64,000 bases of DNA from an uncultured Bacteroidales bacterium (GCA_944326255.1 CALVDG010000002.1:62001-126000), one strand, 5' to 3'; counted from the stretch's first letter, positions 32,401 through 41,693 are shown. Notes: a model not told the origin generated them from the sequence alone. Program-made: numbers and translations.

Positions 32401-35400
32401 ATGAAGATCTTTTCAAGATACATCACTGCCGTCTTCACGGCATTTGCTCTCTTCTGCCAGAACGCAGACGCACAGCCGGACTGCCGGACACTGAAGCCGG
32501 CTATAGACTCCATCAATTCATATCTGTCACAAAAAGCCTCTGTTGGCAAAACCGTAGAGATAGATACATTTTTCATCGACAGACACAGCATCAAAGTCCA
32601 TCTGAACAAAACAATATCGGACTATCCTCTTCGCGACCGCGATCTGAAATTTATGGAAGATGCTGTCAGATCTTCTCTGTCTGGCCGAGGTTCAGGACTC
32701 AAGGTAGAATTCACATATGGAGGAAAACCATTGAAAAGACTTATCTCCGGTTATTATTCGGGATATAAGGCAGACGGATTTACTAAAGAACATAAATCAT
32801 GGATAAAGAAGATAGACAGTCCCATCGATATAACAGAGGGACTTGACGGATGCAATATAGCACTGTGGTCCAGCCACGGCTATTACTATTCCCATGAGGC
32901 CGGCAGATGGGAATGGCAGCGTGCCCCGTTCTTCACGACTGTTGAAGATCTGCTGACGCACAGTTATGTGACCGGATTTCTGGCACCCATGCTCGAGAAT
33001 GCAGGAGCCAATGTCCTTATGCCCAGGGAGCGCGACCCGCAGACGCTGGAGATTGTCGTTGACAACGGCAGTCTGTTCTACACGGAAAGGAACAATTCCG
33101 GAAACGCCCGCTACGACTGGACAGACTCTCCCGAGCCAGGTTTTGGTGCTGACTCTTCATCCTTTCTGACTGACACCAATCCTTTTCTCTCCGGATCAGC
33201 CCGCATGTCCGTCAGTGACGGCAAATCCACTCAGACAGCCTTCTATATGCCGTTCTTTCCCGAAACGGAAGACTATGCGGTTTACGTATCCTACCAGAGT
33301 CTGCCGGAAAGCGGCTCTGCCATATATACCGTACATCATTCGGGAGGAGAACAGTCATACATGATTGACCAGAGCATAGGTGGAGGTATATGGGTATATC
33401 TCGGCACATTCCGTTTTACAAAAGGCGAATGCGGACAAGGAGTAACAGTACGAAGTGCACAGGAAAAGAAAAAGGGAGTGATAACAACCGATGCAGTACG
33501 TTTTGGAGGAGGAATGGGCAATGTACTGCGTGGTCACGGTCCGAGCGGCTACCCCAGATATGCGGAGGCTGCACGCTACTGGCTGCAGTGGAGCGGCTTC
33601 CCTGAGGATGTCTACAGCCTCAATGACGGCACGGATGACTACAAGGACGACTATATGTCCAGGGGGAAATGGGTAAATTATCTGAAATACTGTATGGATA
33701 TCCCTGTAGACATGGTCCTGGCACTGCATACTGACGCAGGATACTGCATGAATGACTCCATCATAGGCACTCTTGCTATCTACAAGGAAGAATCCGAAGG
33801 CAGACTGAGATATAAGGACGGAAGATCCAGAATCACAGCCAGAGAACTCGCCGACATAGTTCAGACATCCATAGTAGACGATATCAGAGCCTATTGTAGA
33901 AAAGACTGGACCCGCAGGGCAATATGGGACCGCTCATATGTAGAGGCCCGGGTTCCCGAGGTCCCCACAGTGCTAATTGAGCTGCTCTCGCATCAGAACA
34001 TATCCGACATGCAGTACGCGCTGGACCCTGGGTTCAAGTTCATCGTTTCGCGCGCTATATATAAAGGTATACTACGATATCTTTCCTATACTTCCGGCAG
34101 GCAGTACACGGTACAGCCTTTGCCTGTCAAGGATTTCAGTGCCGTCATCACCGACCGGTCCGACACGGAGGCCAAAGTCAAACTCTCTTGGACTCCGCGT
34201 ACCGATCCGGGTGAGCCGTCAGCCGACCCGACATCCTACATCGTGTACCGCAGAATCCTCGATCCGTATGGAGACTGTTCAGTACCGGGTTTTGACAACG
34301 GCACTGTAGTAACCGGTACGGAGTACATTGACAGAATAGAAGCCGGCAGACTGTACAGTTATAAGGTCGTGGCTGTAAACGACGGCGGACTGTCATTTCC
34401 ATCCGAGATACTGTCGGCGGGACACATACCAGGGAAAGACAACATCCTGGTGGTAAACGGATTCACCCGTGTATCAGCTCCCGGACTGGATTTCGGAGGG
34501 GAACAGGCAATCCCTTACATTGAGGATATATCCTATATAGGCGAACAGTACGGATATTCGCGGGACGAGGAGTGGATACACAATGACCGCCCGGGATTCG
34601 GAGCCTCCTATATGGACTACGGTCCTGAAAGCGTAGCCGGCAACACCTTTGACTATCCGCTGATTCACGGGCTTGCCCTGATGAGAAGCGGCTATGGATT
34701 CTGTTCCACCTCACTGAGCGCGCTTGTCAACAATACGCCGAACAATGACTATCCTGCCATCGACATCATCTTCGGCAAGGAAACAGACTGCTTCCACAGC
34801 GACATATTAAGAGACGTACTGAAAACCTATTGTCTGAACGGAGGTTCGCTTATCATATCAGGAGCCAATATCGGAAAATCAGCAGACTACGATTTTTCCA
34901 AGACATATCCGGAAACAAACCTGCTGTCGTCATGCTCCAATGATATCAATCTTACCGTATCCAGACTGACCGGATTGGCCGATTCCCTTCTGTCATATTC
35001 ATCTGCAGATGATTCGACACTGGCTGACATTCAGGAGACAATCTGTTCTCTTTCTGCAATTTCAGATAAAATATCCGGCTCTATCACATACAATATAAGC
35101 AACATCATGCGCGACATGGACCCCGGGTTCAATTCACACACATTTGCCAACGATATTCTAGGTTACAGATGGAGCAATGGCCATGCTTCCTCTACAGGGG
35201 ATGTATTGTCCGTATGCAATCCGTCCGGAATATACCGGGACACGACGGCCGCACTCGAATTCCAGACCGAACCATGTCCGGATATCTACTGCGTAGATTC
35301 CCCTGACGCCATCGTTCCGGCACGCGAAGGAGCACACACTTTCCTGAGATACAGGACCGTCAACACATCCGCTGCCGTGGCATACGACAGTGGAGATTAC

Positions 35401-35499
35401 CGCTGCATCAGTATCGGATTCCCCATAGAAGCACTAACCTCGCAACAGCAGATCGATGACCTGATGCGCGAGGTTATCAGATTTCTGATGCGGGACTGA
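32401..35499 (+). CDS. Exported protein with golvesin-like and amidase-like domains
   Basis: Large exported protein of 1032 residues with a Sec signal peptide (cut near NADAQ at 23-25). Residues about 150-210 contain IALWSSHGYYYSHEAGRWEWQ. A beta-sandwich at about 245-365 resembles golvesin C-terminal-like domains. Residues 370-565 resemble N-acetylmuramoyl-L-alanine amidase (GHGPSGYPRYAEAARYW, ALHTDAG, VPTVLIELLSHQN). A fibronectin III-like part is at 575-675, and a C-terminal domain at 680-1032 has no match I recognise. Some databases label relatives xanthan lyase; the amidase-like signature suggests cell-wall work instead. It is transcribed with the VanZ-like gene. Confidence 0.75.
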   Translation: MKIFSRYITAVFTAFALFCQNADAQPDCRTLKPAIDSINSYLSQKASVGKTVEIDTFFIDRHSIKVHLNKTISDYPLRDRDLKFMEDAVRSSLSGRGSGLKVEFTYGGKPLKRLISGYYSGYKADGFTKEHKSWIKKIDSPIDITEGLDGCNIALWSSHGYYYSHEAGRWEWQRAPFFTTVEDLLTHSYVTGFLAPMLENAGANVLMPRERDPQTLEIVVDNGSLFYTERNNSGNARYDWTDSPEPGFGADSSSFLTDTNPFLSGSARMSVSDGKSTQTAFYMPFFPETEDYAVYVSYQSLPESGSAIYTVHHSGGEQSYMIDQSIGGGIWVYLGTFRFTKGECGQGVTVRSAQEKKKGVITTDAVRFGGGMGNVLRGHGPSGYPRYAEAARYWLQWSGFPEDVYSLNDGTDDYKDDYMSRGKWVNYLKYCMDIPVDMVLALHTDAGYCMNDSIIGTLAIYKEESEGRLRYKDGRSRITARELADIVQTSIVDDIRAYCRKDWTRRAIWDRSYVEARVPEVPTVLIELLSHQNISDMQYALDPGFKFIVSRAIYKGILRYLSYTSGRQYTVQPLPVKDFSAVITDRSDTEAKVKLSWTPRTDPGEPSADPTSYIVYRRILDPYGDCSVPGFDNGTVVTGTEYIDRIEAGRLYSYKVVAVNDGGLSFPSEILSAGHIPGKDNILVVNGFTRVSAPGLDFGGEQAIPYIEDISYIGEQYGYSRDEEWIHNDRPGFGASYMDYGPESVAGNTFDYPLIHGLALMRSGYGFCSTSLSALVNNTPNNDYPAIDIIFGKETDCFHSDILRDVLKTYCLNGGSLIISGANIGKSADYDFSKTYPETNLLSSCSNDINLTVSRLTGLADSLLSYSSADDSTLADIQETICSLSAISDKISGSITYNISNIMRDMDPGFNSHTFANDILGYRWSNGHASSTGDVLSVCNPSGIYRDTTAALEFQTEPCPDIYCVDSPDAIVPAREGAHTFLRYRTVNTSAAVAYDSGDYRCISIGFPIEALTSQQQIDDLMREVIRFLMRD

Positions 35500-35504
35500 T
35501 CCGG

Positions 35505-37556
35505 CTACAGCACCTCTATGCTCCTACGGATGAACTCCGAGAGGTCCTTGCCTTTCAGCATATTGTTCGCCAGCAGAGCCAGGTCCACTACCTGATGCAG
35601 GAGGATATTGTCCTTGGCAAAGCCCTTCATGGCCTCCTTCCTCTGGTCGCGGACTTCTCCGAGCTCTTTCTCCAGTTCCTTCTTGGCATCCTTGTCCGCA
35701 GTGGGAATATCCTCCTCCTTCTTGTCCTTCATGGCCGCATCCAGCTTGTCGATACCGGCCTGCAGCTCGTTCCTGCGGCTGTCAAAAGATGCGCACTGCT
35801 CTGACAAAGATGTGCTCTTGGCCTCAAGGATACGCTTGATCAGCGGATGCTGGATATTGACGTCAATGGTATAGGACTCTGGCATCTCGCCGTAGAAGTT
35901 CATTCCTCCGCCGAGGGCCGACATGTCGCGGTAACGGCGCATGAACTCGGACTGGGTAATCAGGATAGGAGCACCGTTCTCCCCCAGATTCTCAGGCTTT
36001 ACGAAGTAGTGATTGCCTTCAGGCAGGACGGACTCAAACATGTCGGAAAGGTCGGTCTTCTCGGCCTCGGGCATTTCAGGTTCCTTGACATCCTCCTTAC
36101 GGATAAGCTTGTCTATCGAGTCGGCGTCCACACGGGCAAATATCGAATCGAGAAGCTTGGTTTCCAGCAAGTTGACGAAATGGGCATCGAGCTGGCAGTC
36201 GAAAAGCAGGACATCGTAGCCCTTGTTCTTAGCTGTCTCGATATACTGGTACTGGGCCACGGGATCGGTGGCGTAGAGATATACCACCTTCTTGTCCTTG
36301 TCGGTCTGGGCGGCCTCTATGGCCTTGCGGTAATCGTCGTAGGCGAAGAACTTGCCGTCGGTGTTCTTCATCAGGGCGAACTTGAGCGCCCTCTCGCAGA
36401 ACTTCTCCTCGGTCAGCATACCGTACTCGATGAAGAGTTTGAGGTTGTCCCACTTCTCCTCGTACTCCTTACGGTCGTTCTTGAAGATATCCTCCAGGCG
36501 GTCAGCCACTTTCTTGGTGATATAGGTCGATATCTTCTTTACGTTGGCATCCGACTGCAGATAGCTTCTGGATACGTTCAGAGGAATATCCGGAGAGTCT
36601 ATCACACCGTGCAGCAGAGTCAGGAAGTCCGGCACGATATTGTCTACCGAATCGGTGACGAAGACCTGGTTGCAGTAGAGCTGTATCTTGTTCTTGGTGA
36701 CTTCCAGGCGGTCCTTGATCTTAGGGAAATACAGGATACCGGTAAGGTTGAACGGATAATCCACATTCAGATGGATGTAGAACAGCGGTTCCTCCAGCAT
36801 GGGATAAAGCTCGCGGTAGAACTTCATGTAGTCCTCTTTCTTCAGATCCGCAGGTTTCTTGTTCCAGATCGGGTCAGTATCGTTGATAATCTTGTCCTTG
36901 TCTGTCTCGACATACTTGCCGTCCTTCCACTCCTGTTCCTTGCCGAAAGCAATAGGCACAGGCATGAAGCGGCAGTATTTCTTCAGCAGTTCCTCCACCT
37001 TGGAGGCACCGGCAAACTCCTTGGAGTCATCGTCCAGATACAGGGTAATCTCCGTACCTCGGTCAGCACGGCTACCCTCCTTCATCACGAACTCAGGATT
37101 ACCCTCGCACTCCCACCTTACAGGCTTTGCGCCTTCTTTCCAGGACAGAGACTCGATGACCACTTTCTTGGACACCATGAAAGCCGAATAGAATCCAAGA
37201 CCGAAATGGCCGATGATATTGCCTGCCACATCCTTGTACTTCTCGATGAACTCTCCGGCTCCTGAGAACGCTATCTGATTGATGTACTTGTCTATCTCCT
37301 CGCCAGTCATACCGATACCACGGTCTGTGACGGTCAGAGTATTATTCTTCTCATCCACCGATATGTGTACCGTCAGGTCTCCGAGATCACCTTTCAGCTC
37401 TCCTGTGCTGGCAAGGGCCTTCACCTTCTGGGTTGCATCCACGGCATTGGCGACCAGCTCCCTGAGGAAAATCTCATGATCCGAATACAGGAATTTTTTG
37501 ATAACGGGGAAAATATTCTCTGTCGTAACCCCTATTTTACCTTTTTGCTGTGACAT
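35505..37556 (-). CDS. htpG: Molecular chaperone HtpG (Hsp90)
   Basis: Hsp90 homologue of 683 residues. The GHKL ATPase has NIFPVIKKFLYSDHEIFLRELVANAVDA, TDRGIGMTGEEI, AFSGAGEF and GHFGLGFYSAFMV, covering the usual ATP-lid sequence. Middle and C-terminal dimerisation domains follow in normal order, with a linker (KDKKEEDIPTADKDAKKE) near 595-612. The stop is 5 bases from the convergent amidase-like gene, with no terminator hairpin between them. A 13-bp palindrome at 37621-37633 upstream may be a heat-shock operator. Confidence 0.97.
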   Translation of the reverse strand: MSQQKGKIGVTTENIFPVIKKFLYSDHEIFLRELVANAVDATQKVKALASTGELKGDLGDLTVHISVDEKNNTLTVTDRGIGMTGEEIDKYINQIAFSGAGEFIEKYKDVAGNIIGHFGLGFYSAFMVSKKVVIESLSWKEGAKPVRWECEGNPEFVMKEGSRADRGTEITLYLDDDSKEFAGASKVEELLKKYCRFMPVPIAFGKEQEWKDGKYVETDKDKIINDTDPIWNKKPADLKKEDYMKFYRELYPMLEEPLFYIHLNVDYPFNLTGILYFPKIKDRLEVTKNKIQLYCNQVFVTDSVDNIVPDFLTLLHGVIDSPDIPLNVSRSYLQSDANVKKISTYITKKVADRLEDIFKNDRKEYEEKWDNLKLFIEYGMLTEEKFCERALKFALMKNTDGKFFAYDDYRKAIEAAQTDKDKKVVYLYATDPVAQYQYIETAKNKGYDVLLFDCQLDAHFVNLLETKLLDSIFARVDADSIDKLIRKEDVKEPEMPEAEKTDLSDMFESVLPEGNHYFVKPENLGENGAPILITQSEFMRRYRDMSALGGGMNFYGEMPESYTIDVNIQHPLIKRILEAKSTSLSEQCASFDSRRNELQAGIDKLDAAMKDKKEEDIPTADKDAKKELEKELGEVRDQRKEAMKGFAKDNILLHQVVDLALLANNMLKGKDLSEFIRRSIEVL

Positions 37557-37620
37557 ATATCTTAACTTTTAATTTCTTTTTCGCATCTGAAACGCAAAAG
37601 GCATACCACCCGCACCACTC

Positions 37621-37633
37621 TGCCAAAATGGCA
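37621..37633. promoter_or_regulatory. Palindrome upstream of htpG, candidate operator
   Basis: TGCCAAAATGGCA has 5-bp inverted arms around AAA, 65 bases from the htpG ATG. I found no TAnnTTTG box for htpG, so this may be a heat-shock control site. The gap 37557-37743 holds no gene; outside this palindrome I see nothing definite in it. Confidence 0.4.
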
Positions 37634-37743
37634 CTTAAACACTTAGAAGCCTATTTCTCTTTATAAAAATACGCTTGATTTTATAATCGTAAAATCATTC
37701 TTTAATTGTACGAAAGTGGTTTTTCCGTTCTGTATCAAGCGTC

Positions 37744-37751
37744 TATATTTG
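37744..37751 (+). promoter_or_regulatory. -7 box for the DUF3575/OmpA-like operon
   Basis: TATATTTG with a poor TTTT element 19 bases upstream (37721-37724). RNA would start near 37757, at the first base of the leader inverted repeat. Confidence 0.6.
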
Positions 37752-37756
37752 CTTCC

Positions 37757-37831
37757 GCATCCGGACCCGATGAGGGGATAAGGAAAAGAGAGAAAGGGAC
37801 GGCTCAAGCGGCGAGAGAAGGATCCGGATGC
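37757..37831 (+). promoter_or_regulatory. Structured 5' leader: perfect 9-bp inverted repeat
   Basis: GCATCCGGA at 37757-37765 and TCCGGATGC at 37823-37831 are perfect inverted repeats around a 57-base purine-rich loop, ending in CTTTTC. The left arm begins at the predicted +1. The hairpin lies 17 bases before the ATG at 37849 and contains an alternative ATG (37828). It could stabilise the mRNA, attenuate, or hide the start. Confidence 0.5.
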
Positions 37832-37848
37832 TTTTCAATAGAGACGAT

Positions 37849-38412
37849 ATGAAAGCTTTAATCAAGACATTATCAATCGCAGCCACAGTTATCACACTAT
37901 GCTGCCAGCCTATGAAGGCTCAGAAATGGAGCATTGCCACTAATTTGCTTGACTATGTAAATTTCTTAACAATTAACGCAGAAGCCGGTGTATCATTACA
38001 TCAGCACTGGAGTCTTACCGCTGAAGGCAGGTACAATCCCTTTTCTTTCAACGGTCAATGCGGACAGATTCAGAACAAGAAACTGGCCATCTCTGCCGGA
38101 GCCAGATACTGGCCGTTCTTCGTATACTCCGGATTCTATTACGGTGCCAGACTGCAGTGGTGCCGATATAATTCAGGGGGTATTTTCTCCTCAAAAGCCC
38201 GGGAAGGAGACGCTTTCGGCATGGGTCTTAACTTCGGTTATTCGTTGATGCTTACAGAACACCTGAACATAGAATTCGGTATCGGGTTGTGGTTCGGAGG
38301 TACGACGTTCCGGGAATACCGTTCTCTTCCATGCGGCAAGTTGACGGACTGGGGGACGAAAGCGTTCATCGCACCGGACGACATACAGATCAACATTCTA
38401 TATTATTTCTAA
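37849..38412 (+). CDS. DUF3575 exported protein
   Basis: DUF3575 family protein of 187 residues, probably a small outer-membrane beta-barrel. The start at 37849 gives a signal peptide (KALIKTLSIAATVITLCC, cut near KAQ|K), whereas the upstream ATG at 37828 lies inside a leader hairpin and would only add seven residues. The mature part begins KWSIATNLLDYVNFLTINAE and has alternating hydrophobic strands ending in ILYYF, an aromatic C-terminus as in barrel proteins. In Bacteroides such genes often accompany fimbria or OmpA-like lipoprotein genes, and an OmpA-like lipoprotein follows here one base later. Confidence 0.82.
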   Translation: MKALIKTLSIAATVITLCCQPMKAQKWSIATNLLDYVNFLTINAEAGVSLHQHWSLTAEGRYNPFSFNGQCGQIQNKKLAISAGARYWPFFVYSGFYYGARLQWCRYNSGGIFSSKAREGDAFGMGLNFGYSLMLTEHLNIEFGIGLWFGGTTFREYRSLPCGKLTDWGTKAFIAPDDIQINILYYF

Positions 38413-38413
38413 G

Positions 38414-40294
38414 ATGAAAGGCAAGACCGTATATATTCTCTGTTGCCTGGCCTGCTCCACCTTACTGGGTTCCTGCTCCGCTGTTGTCAGGATGAATATC
38501 AAGGAACTGCGGAGACAGAACGCAGGCGTCTCACTTTTCCTGCCCACACAAACGCAGAAAGAGAACGACATCTATAAACACATCGTATTAAAGCCAGACA
38601 CAGATACTCTTACCATGACCGGCAATGACGGTAGAACATACTACTTGATGAGAGGTACTATGGACTCCACCGGAACGGCCAATCTCAGCGAACCTCTCAA
38701 CGAGGTGGTCATCACCGCCAGATTCAAGAATATCGCCGAGCGCAACGGCTCGGTTCGTATGTCCTTCAACATCAATGTTCCGTCCACGATGCTCAATCCG
38801 CAGTGGCAGGTACGCCTGACTCCCAAAGCCGTCATGTCCGGCGACACAGTATCCCTGGAGGCCCTGCTGTTGACCGGCACAGAATATAAAGAACGTCAGA
38901 TGAGGGGCTATGAACTCTACAACCGCTTTCTGGCCGGCATAATCACCGACTCCTCCCTACTGATTCACTCAGATCTCCTGGAGACCTTCATACAGCGGAA
39001 CATTCCTCAGATTGCCGGCCTTAGAAATGATACGGCATTCGTGGACCCGGACAATATCAGAGGCATGTACGGCATCTCCCCGGCAGAAGCCAGAGAACAT
39101 TTTATGAAGACCCTGGCGATACAACGCAACAACCTGAAAAAGAAACAGCTCGGACAGAAGTACAGGCAATATGTCAAGGACCCGCTGATAACCTGTGGTT
39201 TCCGGCTCGACACATTGATTATAGAAAACGACGGGGATTTCGCATACAATTACCGTCAGACTATGGAAACAAGACCGGGACTGCGACAGATAGACATCCT
39301 GATGACCGGCGGGATATTTTATCAGGGCGAGAGGCTGTATGACATTCCTCCGTCCGAGCCGGTCACATTCTACGTCTCATCATTTGCGACCATGACCGAG
39401 GACATTCAGAGATACGTCACCAAGGTCATCGAGCGGAGAGTTGAGCTGAACACCAGGGCTGCCATTAATTTCAAGGCCGGCAGATCGGATATAGACACCG
39501 GCTATATGGACAACCATACCGAACTGCAATACATCCAGTCAATCATCTCCGACCTGCTCTCTTCAGGGGAGTATCTGGCCGACAGCCTGATAATCACCGC
39601 TTCATGCTCTCCTGAAGGCAGTTTCGGGTTCAACAGCAGGCTGGCCCGCAAGCGCGCGGCATCCATCGCCGGATTCCTGGACAGCAATGATTTCCAGCTG
39701 ATAGAAAGGCATATCCCAGAAAACTGGGAACGGCTCTACGGCCTGCTCCGCGCCGACTGTCTCATTGATGACCTCAGCGGCATCATTCAGCTGTGCGGAG
39801 AAAGTTCTCCCGACAGAAGAGAATACCTCCTGAGCACTCATCCGGAATACTCCTATATAAAGGAGCACCTCTACCCCATTCTCAGGGAAGTGGAATTTCA
39901 GTTCTGCCTTCACCGGAAAAACATGGTCAAGGACACCATACACACTACCGAGATTGATACTGTCTACAGTACCGGGGTACAAGCCATCAAGGACAGAAAC
40001 TACGGTAAGGCCGTCAGACTGCTGGGCTGCTATCGGGACATCAACAGTGCCCTGGCCTTTCTGGCAATGGATTACAACGCATCGGCTATGAACATCCTTG
40101 AAGAGCTGCCGGTCTCCGGCAAAAGAGACTATCTGCTAGCCGTAGTCCACTCCCGCAACGGCAACGAGAAAAAGGCCGTTGAATACTTCCTGAGCGCCGT
40201 CAATCAGGAGCGCAGCCTCAGGTTCCGAGGCAATCTGGATCCTGAAATCAGCAGACTCATAGATAAATACAAGATTCAATCAGAAAATTTATAA
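38414..40294 (+). CDS. Lipoprotein with OmpA-like domain
   Basis: Lipoprotein of 626 residues: signal peptide with lipobox LLGSC (Cys21). Residues about 25-340 form a region I do not recognise, rich in beta and then helical segments. Residues about 350-435 look like an OmpA-type peptidoglycan-binding domain (INFKAGRSDIDTGY, then ITASCSPEGSFGFNSRLARKRA), followed by a longer helical part with TPR-like YGKAVRLLG and KKAVEYFLSAVNQE helices near 520-610. It could tether the outer membrane, or the DUF3575 partner, to the wall. Its gene is one base after DUF3575. The next feature is tRNA-Val, read from its own promoter. Confidence 0.75.
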   Translation: MKGKTVYILCCLACSTLLGSCSAVVRMNIKELRRQNAGVSLFLPTQTQKENDIYKHIVLKPDTDTLTMTGNDGRTYYLMRGTMDSTGTANLSEPLNEVVITARFKNIAERNGSVRMSFNINVPSTMLNPQWQVRLTPKAVMSGDTVSLEALLLTGTEYKERQMRGYELYNRFLAGIITDSSLLIHSDLLETFIQRNIPQIAGLRNDTAFVDPDNIRGMYGISPAEAREHFMKTLAIQRNNLKKKQLGQKYRQYVKDPLITCGFRLDTLIIENDGDFAYNYRQTMETRPGLRQIDILMTGGIFYQGERLYDIPPSEPVTFYVSSFATMTEDIQRYVTKVIERRVELNTRAAINFKAGRSDIDTGYMDNHTELQYIQSIISDLLSSGEYLADSLIITASCSPEGSFGFNSRLARKRAASIAGFLDSNDFQLIERHIPENWERLYGLLRADCLIDDLSGIIQLCGESSPDRREYLLSTHPEYSYIKEHLYPILREVEFQFCLHRKNMVKDTIHTTEIDTVYSTGVQAIKDRNYGKAVRLLGCYRDINSALAFLAMDYNASAMNILEELPVSGKRDYLLAVVHSRNGNEKKAVEYFLSAVNQERSLRFRGNLDPEISRLIDKYKIQSENL

Positions 40295-40311
40295 AAATTT
40301 TTCAACTTTTT

Positions 40312-40342
40312 TTTGTCAGTAAGAAAATTTAGTCTATATTTG
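40312..40342 (+). promoter_or_regulatory. Promoter of tRNA-Val
   Basis: TTTG (40312-40315), 19 bases, TATATTTG (40335-40342): full consensus, 15 bases before the mature tRNA. Confidence 0.85.
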
Positions 40343-40357
40343 CATCCGCAAAAGCAA

Positions 40358-40432
40358 GGGAGCTTAGCTCAGTTGGTTTAGAGCGTCTGCCTTACAAGCA
40401 GAGGGTCGGGGGTTCGACTCCCTCAGCTCCCA
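40358..40432 (+). tRNA. tRNA-Val (anticodon TAC)
   Basis: Cloverleaf of 75 bases: acceptor GGGAGCT/AGCTCCC, D-stem GCTC/GAGC, anticodon stem TCTGC/GCAGA with loop CTTACAA (TAC, reading GTA and other GTN codons by wobble), T-stem GGGGG/CCCTC with TTCGACT, discriminator A. CCA is not encoded. A hairpin terminator follows at 40442. Confidence 0.97.
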
Positions 40433-40441
40433 CTGAAAAAG

Positions 40442-40474
40442 AAGCAGTTACAGAGATGTGACTGCTTTTTTTTT
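40442..40474 (+). terminator. Terminator after tRNA-Val
   Basis: Eleven-base arms (40442-40452, 40457-40467) with one G-T pair, loop GAGA, then a long T-run. The pncB stop from the other strand lies just beyond it. Confidence 0.9.
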
Positions 40475-40478
40475 ATCA

Positions 40479-41687
40479 TTATTTTTGCTTGAAGTTCAGG
40501 GCATCCATGAAGCGGCGGACTACTTCGGGACGGCCTGTGTGCTTGCCGGTGTCCTCGCTGAGCTTGCAGGTGTCGTTGTAGAAGTCCCAGGACTCGGTAA
40601 TCTTGGCGGCGATAAGCTTGATGACGATGTTCATCGGACGCACACCGTCGAAGTCGTTGGTGAAATGGGTCCCTATGCCGAAAGACGGCTGGCAGTAATC
40701 CACCGCATAACGCTGTATCTCTATGGCATGGTCCACATCCAGGGCGTTGCTGAAGATTACCTGCTTGGTCCTGGGATCTATGCCTAGAGAACGGTACTTG
40801 TCCACGATGCGCATGAGCTGCTCGCGGTTGTCTCCGCTGTCCACACGGAGTCCCTTGAAAAGGTTGGCGAAATCCTCGGAAAAGTTGAGGCTGAATATAT
40901 CCCAGCCGAAACTGTCGTAAAGATATGTTCCGAGAGCCCCCCGGAAAGTATTGCGCCAGCAGTCCATGGCTATGTGATTGGCCATCTGGGGACCGTACAT
41001 CCCTCCTATCGCACAGATGAACTCATGAGCCATGGTCCCTACCGGGATCAGGTCGTACTTCATCGCCAGGTAGACATTGCTTGTACCCACGAAGCGACCG
41101 GGCCACTTACGGCTGGCCGCACAGTCTTTCATAGCCCTGACGACTGTGTCCTCAGCCTCAAAGGAGGCCCGGCGGCGGGTCCCGAAGTCACTGTAAACGC
41201 AACCCGCCCCGAGCAGCCTCTCCGCCTTTCTGTATGTCTTGCCATAATAGGCTCCGTAATCAAAGCCGCGGCTTTCTCCGGTGAATATGTAGTACAGTTC
41301 AGAGATAATGGCCAGAATCTTGACTTCCAGCAGTATCGTATCCGCCCAGCTGCCCTCTATATCTATCTCCAGATGTCCTTCGGCATCCTGGCGGACATCC
41401 ACCCACCGGCGGTCGAAGCGGTAACCCTTGAGATAGTTGTAGAACCATCCCGGGATATAGCTGCATCTGCGCCTCATGAAGTCTATCTCTTCCTGAGTGA
41501 TGACCACATCCTCAAGTGCCTCTATCTGCGCGGCCACTTCCCTGGCGAATCCCTCGGGATAGACCGTGTCGTCCCTGTCCGTAAACGAATACTTGACCTG
41601 TGCCCGCGGAAAATTGTCTATCACCGCGCAGCACATGGTGAACTTATACAGGTCGTCGTCGGTAAAGTGGGTTATTATCTGCCTCAT
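40479..41687 (-). CDS. pncB: Nicotinate phosphoribosyltransferase
   Basis: PncB (402 residues) makes nicotinate mononucleotide for NAD salvage. Landmarks are TDDDLYKFTMCCAV at the N-terminus, the SDFGTRRRASFEAED block, GTSNVYLAMKYDLIPVGTMAHEF with the regulatory His phosphorylated in the family, and DSGDNREQL and FGIGTHFTND for the phosphate. The length is typical. It lies 6 bases after nhaD, in a folC-nhaD-pncB run, an unrelated set that may only be co-transcribed. Confidence 0.96.
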   Translation of the reverse strand: MRQIITHFTDDDLYKFTMCCAVIDNFPRAQVKYSFTDRDDTVYPEGFAREVAAQIEALEDVVITQEEIDFMRRRCSYIPGWFYNYLKGYRFDRRWVDVRQDAEGHLEIDIEGSWADTILLEVKILAIISELYYIFTGESRGFDYGAYYGKTYRKAERLLGAGCVYSDFGTRRRASFEAEDTVVRAMKDCAASRKWPGRFVGTSNVYLAMKYDLIPVGTMAHEFICAIGGMYGPQMANHIAMDCWRNTFRGALGTYLYDSFGWDIFSLNFSEDFANLFKGLRVDSGDNREQLMRIVDKYRSLGIDPRTKQVIFSNALDVDHAIEIQRYAVDYCQPSFGIGTHFTNDFDGVRPMNIVIKLIAAKITESWDFYNDTCKLSEDTGKHTGRPEVVRRFMDALNFKQK

Positions 41688-41693
41688 ACTGTC

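Noticed and set aside
35847..37265. Long open frame (472 codons) on the plus strand inside htpG
   Set aside because: Antisense shadow of a strongly conserved chaperone gene; the translation shows no family motif and there is no promoter.
37628..37642. TGGCAC near htpG as a sigma-54 promoter
   Set aside because: No TTGC element occurs at the required spacing; the hexamer is one arm of the palindrome plus one base.
37828..37848. ATG at 37828 as the start of the DUF3575 gene
   Set aside because: It lies within the right arm of the leader inverted repeat and adds residues before a normal signal peptide that starts at 37849.
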